A stretch of DNA of 64,000 nucleotides from the NCBI GenBank assembly GCA_964453115.1, contig CAYVRT010000016.1, positions 22,907-86,906 of the forward strand, given 5' to 3'. How positions within the stretch are numbered: position 1 is the stretch's first letter; each line of letters begins with the position of its first letter. The translations under genes were made by a program, and so were the position numbers. This stretch comes from JAIWNK01 sp964453115. GTDB lineage: Bacteria > Chloroflexota > Anaerolineae > Anaerolineales > Anaerolineaceae. The notes under the pieces are model-generated. The model was given only the letters and a program-made list of their open reading frames with translations, was not told where the DNA came from and did not search any database. This document shows positions 58,790 to 64,000 of the stretch, piece after piece.

Positions 58790-59938
58790 TCAAGAAGGGG
58801 GGGAATCGGGATCATGGGAAGGATCGGCGGGCGGCTGAGCAGGGACGCGCTGCCCAAGCGTTGACCAAACATTCACAGCAGGTGCTTCACCCCGCGCCCG
58901 GCTTGCGGCTTTTTCCGCCAGGACGTTCTCCAGCCGTTGCCAGACGGGGCTAATTTCTTCAGGGAAGATGTTGCGGACATAGAACATGACATAGGGCCCA
59001 AGCGAGCGGCGCAATGCTTCCATTTGCTGATAGGCTTCGGCTGCCTGTGCCTCAACCCCTTTGCGCATGCGTTCATCGCTCAGCTTTTCAATCGTCTTGC
59101 GCAAAATGCCCAGGCGAGCCTGCAAGAGCAAAAGCTGCTCCATCTGGTCTGCCTTGGCCGGGCCAAAACGCTGCACCAAAGGCTTGAGCATCGTCTTCAA
59201 TTGATCGAGGCGCTGCACCGAGGCGGCCTCGGCGCTCGTCACACGGTCGGCCATGCCCAGTTTCTCCTCAATCCAGCCTTTTTCCTCACGCAGGCCGCGG
59301 CGGATGGTTGCGACGACAAAACCGGCTCCGCCCATGCCAATTGCCACTGCGCAGAGGAGCAGAATCAACGGGCTGGAAAGGCGCGTGACGAGGTTGTTGA
59401 AGAGCATGTGCAACACCATTGCCAGCGCAAAGCCCCCCAGCACCAACAAGGCGCGCCGTCCACCGCGCTCGAAGCGCGCCAGGCCAAACGAAACGCCAAT
59501 CACGGCTGTGGCCGAAGCGTGCATCAAGTTGGTGGAAAGGACGCGCGTCACCGCAATCCCCAAAGCAGCACCCGGCGACCCAAGGATATATTCAATGTTT
59601 TCCACAATCGCAAAGCCCACCCCGGCCGCGAACCCATACAGTGCGCCATCCACAAAATAGGTAAAACGGCGGCTGCGTACCACCAAAAAGAGGATCAACG
59701 CCTTGAGGATTTCTTCTGCGATGGGCGCACTAAAGCGCACCACGTTCAGGCTGCTAACCACGCCATTTAAAATCAGGTTGCGATTGACCCAATAGGCCAG
59801 CCCAAAACCCAACAGGCCACCGCCAAAACAGGCCAGCAGCAGGCGGAACTCTCCCGTGCGGTAGAGGTCCAATGTCCGCATCCAATACAAAACCAGGGCT
59901 GGAATTAAAATCGCAATCAACAGGGCAGGGATAAGCAT
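58790..59938 (-). CDS. PrsW-family intramembrane metalloprotease
   Basis: The 382-residue protein (ATG 59938; gatagagg before it) has about 8 hydrophobic segments in its first 240 residues. The PrsW motifs are APIAEEILKALILF (EExxK) and ALYGFAAGVGFAIVENIEYIL, with further His in LMHASATAVIGV and VLHMLFNN. A cytoplasmic or external helical C-terminus (about 245-382) follows, ending in a Pro/Ser-rich tail. PrsW enzymes cleave anti-sigma factors or other membrane substrates. It probably opens this operon. Confidence 0.85.
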   Translation of the reverse strand: MLIPALLIAILIPALVLYWMRTLDLYRTGEFRLLLACFGGGLLGFGLAYWVNRNLILNGVVSSLNVVRFSAPIAEEILKALILFLVVRSRRFTYFVDGALYGFAAGVGFAIVENIEYILGSPGAALGIAVTRVLSTNLMHASATAVIGVSFGLARFERGGRRALLVLGGFALAMVLHMLFNNLVTRLSSPLILLLCAVAIGMGGAGFVVATIRRGLREEKGWIEEKLGMADRVTSAEAASVQRLDQLKTMLKPLVQRFGPAKADQMEQLLLLQARLGILRKTIEKLSDERMRKGVEAQAAEAYQQMEALRRSLGPYVMFYVRNIFPEEISPVWQRLENVLAEKAASRARGEAPAVNVWSTLGQRVPAQPPADPSHDPDSPPS

Positions 59939-60018
59939 ACCTCTATCATACATGATTTTGGTGTTTTCGGGGATAGGAAAACCAAACCAGTTTCATAAAA
60001 TTTAACATTGGGCGAGGT

Positions 60019-60055
60019 TTAAAAAAACAAACGGGGCTGCCTGATGGCAGCCCCG
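60019..60055 (-). terminator. Intrinsic terminator after rplL
   Basis: CGGGGCTGCC-ATCA-GGCAGCCCCG (minus, 60055-60032) is followed by TTTGTTTTTTT. This is a strong end for the rplJL message. Confidence 0.92.
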
Positions 60056-60076
60056 CATGGAAAACAAGCCTGAAAA

Positions 60077-60457
60077 TTAGGCGACTTCGACAACCGCGCC
60101 GGCGGCTTCGAGCTTGCCCTTGGCATCCGCAGCAGCTTCTTTGCTGACGGCGGTGAGGACCTTGGCGCCCGCAGTTTCGGCCATCTGCTTGGCTTCCACC
60201 AGGCCCAGGTTGGTGAGCTGGCGAATGACCTTGATGGTCTCGATCTTCTTGGGGCCGGCGTCCTTGAGGACGACATCGAATTCAGTCTTTTCTTCGACGG
60301 GTTCAGCAGCGGCAGCGGCAGCAACGGGCATGGCCATGGCAGCAACAGGAGCGGCGGCGGAAACGCCCCACTTTTCTTCCAGCATTTTCACCAGTTCGGC
60401 AGCTTCCAGAACGGTCAAAGCGCTCAATTCATCAATCAATTTGGCGAGATCAGCCAT
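60077..60457 (-). CDS. rplL: Ribosomal protein L7/L12
   Basis: The 126-residue stalk protein has the N-terminal dimer helix (LIDELSALTVLEAAELVKMLEEKWG), an Ala-rich hinge and the C-terminal factor-binding domain (EFDVVLKDAGPKKIETIKVIR). It recruits elongation factors to the ribosome as part of the L10-L7/L12 stalk. It lies about 60 bases after rplJ. The length matches the family. Confidence 0.97.
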   Translation of the reverse strand: MADLAKLIDELSALTVLEAAELVKMLEEKWGVSAAAPVAAMAMPVAAAAAAEPVEEKTEFDVVLKDAGPKKIETIKVIRQLTNLGLVEAKQMAETAGAKVLTAVSKEAAADAKGKLEAAGAVVEVA

Positions 60458-60518
60458 TTTAAAAATCTCCTCTTTCTTGAGAATAGTGTTTTTTGAATTA
60501 CGAACGGATCACGAACGA

Positions 60519-61052
60519 TCAAGCCGCTGCGGGGGCAGCATCCTTTTCGGAATGGGCCTTGATCACAGCCGCAACCTGGCGGGCAGGTTCGGCGAGCGTG
60601 CGCACCAGCTTGGAGGCCGGGGCCGAAATCGTGCCGAGCAGGGTTGCGCGCATGATGGGCAGCGGCGGCAGAGTCGCCAGTGCTTTGACCTGAGCAGCGC
60701 TCAATGCATCGCGTCCCAGGAAACCACCCTTCACCGCAAAGATTTCCGATTTCGCAGTTGCATCGGTCAACACCTTGGCAACCGCTGGAGCATCGTTGAA
60801 TGCAATTGCCAACAGGGTTGTACCTTCCAACAAGCTCACATTGGTCACGCCATGTTCACGCAGGACGCGCGTCAGCAGGGTGTTCTTGACGACATGTAAT
60901 TCACCACCCACCTCGCGCACTTTGGCGCGCAGGTCGTTGATGTCTACCATGCGCATCTTCGAATAGCTGAGTGCAAACAAGCCCTGGCTGGAATTGACCC
61001 ATGCGGCATATTGCTTTGCCATATCTTCCTTATGTTGTCTTGTGAAAGCCAA
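60519..61052 (-). CDS. rplJ: Ribosomal protein L10
   Basis: The start is taken as a TTG at 61052, 8 bases after the strong site aggaggtg, giving 177 residues with the typical beginning FTRQHKEDMAKQYAAWV. An in-frame extension upstream runs through the leader and terminator and is not coding. Landmarks are VNDLRAKVREVGGELHVVKNTLLTRVL-like (DINDLRAKVREVG) and KGGFLGRDALSA. L10 anchors the L7/L12 stalk and likely controls its own operon through the leader. Confidence 0.95.
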   Translation of the reverse strand: MAFTRQHKEDMAKQYAAWVNSSQGLFALSYSKMRMVDINDLRAKVREVGGELHVVKNTLLTRVLREHGVTNVSLLEGTTLLAIAFNDAPAVAKVLTDATAKSEIFAVKGGFLGRDALSAAQVKALATLPPLPIMRATLLGTISAPASKLVRTLAEPARQVAAVIKAHSEKDAAPAAA

Positions 61053-61112
61053 TGAGGTTTCACCTCCTTTCGTTTTCAGATTTTGTTTTTTTAATTGCAG
61101 GAACATCCATTT

Positions 61113-61255
61113 AACAAAAAAGTCTTTGCCTGACAGATGCGGGCAAAGACTTTCTATCACCGGGTACCCCCGGCTGCAAATTACTTCGCACAAGTCTTCA
61201 CCTCGGCAGGAGATTAAGCCCACAAGGGGCGCCTGCTGTCAGCGGTGTTCAACGA
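61113..61255 (-). ncRNA. L10-type leader with attenuator hairpin
   Basis: The roughly 200-base leader between the rplJL promoter and the L10 start contains AAAGTCTTTGCC (61153-61142) pairing with GGCAAAGACTTT (61130-61119), a 12-base stem followed by TTTG. The structure fits an intrinsic attenuator in the L10 leader, where L10 binding normally controls readthrough. The kink-turn typical of Rfam L10 leaders was not checked. Confidence 0.7.
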
Positions 61256-61261
61256 AGGGCA

Positions 61262-61289
61262 ATTATACCCGAAAATCGTTGTCTGTCAA
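61262..61289 (-). promoter_or_regulatory. rplJL promoter
   Basis: TTGACA (61289-61284), a 16-base spacer and TATAAT (61267-61262). It lies 4 bases after the rplA stop and gives rplJL its own transcript. Confidence 0.9.
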
Positions 61290-61292
61290 CCT

Positions 61293-62009
61293 CTACTCGC
61301 GCGCCATGCTCTGAATGGCATTGACATCCACGCGGATGCCGGGGGCCATCGTCGCCGTCAGGGTTGCGCGTTTGATGTAAATGCCTTTGGCAGCGGAGGG
61401 GCGGGCCTTCTTGATTGCATCCATGAAGGTCGCCAGGTTTTCATACAGCTGTTCAATGCTGAACGAGACCTTGCCAATTGGCACGTGAATGTTGGCCGTC
61501 TTATCGAGGCGGAATTCAACGCGACCGGCCTTGGCCTCGCGAATGACGCGCGGCAGGTCTTCTGCTGGCACCACCGTCCCGGCTTTGGGGTTCGGCATGA
61601 GGCCACGCGGGCCAAGCACACGACCCAAGCGACCGGCCTTGCCCATCATATCGGGCGTGGCAATTGCCACATCAAAATCCGTCCAGCCGCCCTGAATCTT
61701 GGCAATCCATTCATCGCTATCGGCAATGTAATCGGCGCCAGCTTCCTGAGCACGAGCAGCGCCTTCGGCCTGTGCAAAGACCAACACGCGCACCGTCTTG
61801 CCCAGCCCATGAGGCAGCACAACCACATCGCGCACCTGCTGATCCGCCTGACGTGGGTCGAGGCCCATGCGCAGGTGAACTTCAACCGAGCCATCGAACG
61901 TGCTGTACGAAGTGTCTTTAATCAATTCCACCGCTTCGCGGGGATTATAATTGCGTGCAGGGTCTACTTTCGCACGCGCTGCCAAATATTTCTTTCCGTG
62001 TTTTGCCAT
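61293..62009 (-). CDS. rplA: Ribosomal protein L1
   Basis: The 238-residue protein (ATG 62009) opens MAKHGKKYLAARAKVD and has VFAQAEGAARAQEAGADYI and RGLMPNPKAGTVV, the L1 landmarks. It binds the L1 stalk of 23S rRNA and is a translational repressor of its operon in other bacteria. The frame upstream of 62009 is leader sequence. It is the second gene of rplKA. Confidence 0.97.
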   Translation of the reverse strand: MAKHGKKYLAARAKVDPARNYNPREAVELIKDTSYSTFDGSVEVHLRMGLDPRQADQQVRDVVVLPHGLGKTVRVLVFAQAEGAARAQEAGADYIADSDEWIAKIQGGWTDFDVAIATPDMMGKAGRLGRVLGPRGLMPNPKAGTVVPAEDLPRVIREAKAGRVEFRLDKTANIHVPIGKVSFSIEQLYENLATFMDAIKKARPSAAKGIYIKRATLTATMAPGIRVDVNAIQSMARE

Positions 62010-62046
62010 CGTTACTCCTCGTGGTTCCAACGGGCAGCCCGGGCCG

Positions 62047-62058
62047 CCCTCCCACAAA
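62047..62058 (-). promoter_or_regulatory. TTTGTGGGAGGG element before rplA
   Basis: This 12-base element lies directly after the rplK stop and 38 bases before the rplA ATG. It is followed by a GC-rich inverted region. An identical copy lies before rplK (62528-62539). The pair may be an L1-responsive control site, but this is inferred only from repetition and position. Confidence 0.45.
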
Positions 62059-62059
62059 C

Positions 62060-62485
62060 TTAGTCAACCACCACAATGCCCATGTTGCGGGCTGTGCCTT
62101 CCACCTGACGCATGGCGTCTTCCAGTTCAACTGCGTTGGTGTCTTTCATCTTGATTTCGGCAATTTCGCGCACCTGCGAGCGGGTCACTTTGCCGACCTT
62201 ATCGCGGTTGGGTTGGCCGGAGCCTTTGTCCACACCTGCCGCCTTCTTCAACAGCACAGCCGTTGGCGGAGATTTGAGGATGAAGGTGAACGAGCCATCG
62301 CTATAGATGGTGATTTCAGCCGGCAAGACTTCGCCAACACGATTCTGCGTGCGGGCGTTGTATTCCTTGCAAAAGGCCATAATATTGATGCCATACCCTG
62401 CCAGGGCCGGGCCGACCGGCGGTGCGGGGTTGGCTTTGCCCGCATTCAATTGCAGGCGCACAACAGCTTTCAGTTTCTTTGCCAC
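62060..62485 (-). CDS. rplK: Ribosomal protein L11
   Basis: A GTG at 62485 gives 141 residues, the exact family length. It begins MAKKLKAVVRLQLNAGKANPAPPVGP and has the L11 domain GVDKGSGQPN. It binds the GTPase-associated region of 23S rRNA. An upstream in-frame ATG is outside the family length and rejected. Confidence 0.96.
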   Translation of the reverse strand: MAKKLKAVVRLQLNAGKANPAPPVGPALAGYGINIMAFCKEYNARTQNRVGEVLPAEITIYSDGSFTFILKSPPTAVLLKKAAGVDKGSGQPNRDKVGKVTRSQVREIAEIKMKDTNAVELEDAMRQVEGTARNMGIVVVD

Positions 62486-62527
62486 AGTTTCACTCCTTCG
62501 TGGTAATAGCGGGTGATAAGGGGAGCA

Positions 62528-62539
62528 CCCTCCCACAAA
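62528..62539 (-). promoter_or_regulatory. TTTGTGGGAGGG element before rplK
   Basis: Identical to the element before rplA. It is 43 bases before the rplK GTG, and GGGAGGGTGCTCCC makes a small hairpin. A GC stem (62538-62557) lies directly upstream. Confidence 0.45.
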
Positions 62540-62569
62540 GCCCGGACGCCCGGGCTTGTTTTACATTTT

Positions 62570-63220
62570 TTATGCCTTCTCGACCTGTAAAAAGTCCAGT
62601 TCGACCGGCGTTTCACGGCCAAAGAAATTGACCATCACCCGCACCTTGGTGCGTTCCATGTCAATCTCAGCCACTGTGCCGCGAAAATCGTTAAACGGCC
62701 CATCCACAATCCGCACACGCTCGCCCAGGCGGAAGGTCACCTTGACCATCGGCGCTTCAGCTTCCATCCGGCGCAGAATTTGCACCACTTCTTCCTGGCG
62801 CAAAGCAGTGGGGGTATTGCCCATGCCCACAAAACCAGTCACGCCGGGCGTGTTGCGCACCACATACCAGGATTCCTCGGTCAGGATCATGCTCACCAGC
62901 ACATAGCCGGGGAAGACATGGCGTTCCACCGTGCGACGCTTGCCCTCTTTGACCTCAATTTCTTCCTGCGTGGGGATGACAACATCGAAGATTTTATCCT
63001 TCATGTTCATCGTCTCAATGCGCTGCTCCAGGTTATGCCGCACTTTGTTCTCGTAGCCCGAGTAACAATGAATGACATACCAGGCGCTCTGATCACTGAC
63101 ACCCTCGAGCGAGACTTCGGCCTCCGAATCCTGCGACGCGGTTGAAACCGAAGCCGGGCGCGGAGTTTCCGCTTTCTTGCGAGAAACGCGTTTCGGTTTG
63201 GTTAGTTTATCCGCGTCCAT
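62570..63220 (-). CDS. nusG: Transcription termination/antitermination factor NusG
   Basis: The 216-residue protein has a Lys/Arg-rich N-terminal extension of about 45 residues, then YVIHCYSGYENKVRHNLEQR (NGN domain), and the KOW domain LGERVRIVDGPFNDFRGTVAEID. It links RNA polymerase to Rho or the ribosome. The long basic extension is unlike the compact E. coli form. Context with secE and rplKA is classic. Confidence 0.96.
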   Translation of the reverse strand: MDADKLTKPKRVSRKKAETPRPASVSTASQDSEAEVSLEGVSDQSAWYVIHCYSGYENKVRHNLEQRIETMNMKDKIFDVVIPTQEEIEVKEGKRRTVERHVFPGYVLVSMILTEESWYVVRNTPGVTGFVGMGNTPTALRQEEVVQILRRMEAEAPMVKVTFRLGERVRIVDGPFNDFRGTVAEIDMERTKVRVMVNFFGRETPVELDFLQVEKA

Positions 63221-63241
63221 ACCATCTTCTCCGATCTACAA

Positions 63242-63526
63242 TTAACCTGCAACAATCCAGCCAATCAGCTTGGAAAACAGCCAATCGAGTGTCCCAAGCA
63301 AAACAGCCATGCTGAACATGGTAACCAGGACAATGATGGAAAGCCGACGGGCTTCCGGCAGGGTGGGCCAGGTTACTTTACGCAGTTCGCCCAGCGTGTC
63401 AATCCACCAGTTCTTCACCTTGCGGCTCGTGCGCTGGAAAAAGCTTGGGCCATCGGCCTTTTTCTTGGGCTGGACAGCCGGTTTTTTCTCTTCAACTTTG
63501 ACGGGCTTATCGGTCGGTTTTACCAC
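63242..63526 (-). CDS. secE: Preprotein translocase subunit SecE
   Basis: A GTG at 63526, after aaggag, gives 94 residues. A Lys/Pro-rich N-terminus, then an amphipathic segment (VKNWWIDTLGELRKVTWPTLPEARRL) and one transmembrane helix, as in short SecE proteins. It stabilises SecY in the translocon. Confidence 0.93.
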   Translation of the reverse strand: MVKPTDKPVKVEEKKPAVQPKKKADGPSFFQRTSRKVKNWWIDTLGELRKVTWPTLPEARRLSIIVLVTMFSMAVLLGTLDWLFSKLIGWIVAG

Positions 63527-63571
63527 AATTGCTCCTTCAAAATTCTTCCACATTTTACGTTACGGCCAAAA

Positions 63572-63590
63572 CGCCGCCTTGAAGGCGGCG
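63572..63590 (-). terminator. Weak hairpin between tRNA-Trp and secE
   Basis: CGCCGCC-TTCAA-GGCGGCG on the minus strand is followed by TTTT and then mixed sequence. It may partly terminate transcription after the tRNA. Confidence 0.5.
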
Positions 63591-63605
63591 TCGCCTGTTA
63601 CGAGG

Positions 63606-63678
63606 CAGGCCAGGCAGGAATCGAACCCACAACCCCCGCTTTTGGAGAGCGGTGCTCTGCCAATTGAGCTACTGGCCT
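63606..63678 (-). tRNA. trnW: tRNA-Trp (anticodon CCA)
   Basis: The minus strand folds into a cloverleaf. The acceptor stem is AGGCCAG/CTGGCCT. The D-arm is GCTCAATTGGCAGAGC. The anticodon stem-loop is CCGCT-CTCCAAA-AGCGG with anticodon CCA, and the T-arm has GGTTCGATTCC. CCA is not encoded. The tRNA-Trp between rpmG and secE is common in bacteria. Confidence 0.96.
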
Positions 63679-63733
63679 GTATCGAGCGAGGGAGGGCGGC
63701 AGAGGGTTGCAACCTCCCTCGCTCAGAGAGAAA

Positions 63734-63904
63734 CTACTTGGTTTCGCGGTGAGCCGTGTGCTTGCGGCAGCGCGGGCAATATTTCTGCAACTCAAGGCGA
63801 TTGGGGTCATTGCGGCGGTTTTTCTGCGAGGTGTAATTGCGTTCCTTGCATTCATTGCACGCCAATGTGATGACCGGGCGAATATCTTTCTTCTTAGAAG
63901 CCAT
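63734..63904 (-). CDS. rpmG: Ribosomal protein L33
   Basis: The 56-residue protein starts at the ATG at 63904 with gaacgacatgg upstream. It begins MASKKKDIRPVITLACNECK, with CxxC in ACNEC and CPRC, and ends KHTAHRETK. The four Cys bind zinc. Absent from the usual frame list because it is short. It lies between tuf and the tRNA. Confidence 0.96.
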   Translation of the reverse strand: MASKKKDIRPVITLACNECKERNYTSQKNRRNDPNRLELQKYCPRCRKHTAHRETK

Positions 63905-63945
63905 GTCGTTCTTCCTGCACCTTCAGCGAAGATGCAACTCCTTTA

Positions 63946-64000
63946 CTAGTCCAAAATCTTCGTGATCACGCCGGCGCCAACCGTCAGACCACCTTCGCGA
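63946..64000 (-). CDS. tuf: Elongation factor Tu, C-terminal end
   Basis: The last 17 codons and stop are inside the window: REGGLTVGAGVITKILD, matching the EF-Tu C-terminus (REGGxTVGAGVVTKI). The rest lies to the right of the window. It is the first gene of the tuf-rpmG-trnW-secE-nusG block. Confidence 0.95.
   Translation of the reverse strand, partial: REGGLTVGAGVITKILD

Noticed and set aside
1..64000. CRISPR array, insertion sequence, integrase or phage genes
   Set aside because: No evenly spaced direct repeats with unique spacers, transposase or integrase motifs, or att-like repeats were seen on either strand.

Overview
The window most likely comes from a free-living, moderately high-G+C bacterium of the phylum Chloroflexota (Anaerolineae-like). 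This is an inference from gene content: lipoproteins with Pro/Thr-rich linkers, an NBR1-type Ig-like domain, solute-binding domains fused to VWA, fused oligopeptide permeases, and the tuf-rpmG-trnW-secE-nusG-rplKA-rplJL block at the right edge. No rRNA gene is present, so the phylum is not proven here.

Layout. 1-10.8 kb (minus strand): a secreted protein cut by the window edge, RNase HI, a PpiC-type foldase lipoprotein, lipoyl synthase, a surface-polysaccharide unit (group 1 glycosyltransferase, UDP-GlcNAc 2-epimerase, nucleotide-sugar dehydrogenase) and a large HTH/NB-ARC/TPR protein. 10.9-15.9 kb (plus): a Spo0M-like protein, a small unknown, a glpA/glpB/DUF1667-like redox operon and a GT2 enzyme. 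15.9-20.8 kb (minus): a fused ABC permease, an ABC-F ATPase and a previously unlisted 31-codon gene with its own promoter and terminator. 20.8-28.7 kb (plus): a GntR regulator with a perfect 19-bp operator, followed by a tightly coupled seven-gene operon. It encodes a PLP enzyme, a cobalamin-fold/TIM-barrel protein, a P-loop protein, a diaminopimelate-dehydrogenase-like enzyme, an alanine-racemase-like enzyme and two small unknowns, and looks like an undescribed amino-acid pathway. 28.7-31.8 kb (minus): an AT-richer island (membrane protein, phytoene-desaturase-like oxidoreductase, SDR). 32.0-33.5 kb: an AbiL/RloAB-type defence pair whose nuclease partner is reduced to 52 residues. 33.5-38.6 kb: an aldehyde dehydrogenase / CoA-transferase / hydroxyacid dehydrogenase / HAD operon.

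38.6-45.7 kb (minus): surface lipoproteins and solute-binding proteins without permeases, including a solute-binding/VWA chimera, plus a PHP-domain protein. 45.8-51.6 kb: a TetR gene with a consensus promoter/operator, two GH13 enzymes and an M28 membrane peptidase. 52.0-59.9 kb (minus): a ten-gene, almost gapless operon with three MinD/ParA-like ATPases, a HAMP sensor without an output domain, two tandem GNAT-like paralogues, an NTP/NDP-translocase-like transporter, a small zinc-binding protein, a putative winged-helix protein and a PrsW-like intramembrane protease. I know of no described system with this composition. 60.0-64.0 kb (minus): ribosomal, transcription and translation core genes with a clear rplJL promoter and L10-leader-type attenuator.

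The two strongest candidates for undescribed biology are the MinD/HAMP/PrsW operon (52.0-59.9 kb) and the GntR-controlled cobalamin-fold operon (20.8-28.7 kb). The 31-residue peptide gene at 20.64-20.73 kb is a third, smaller candidate.
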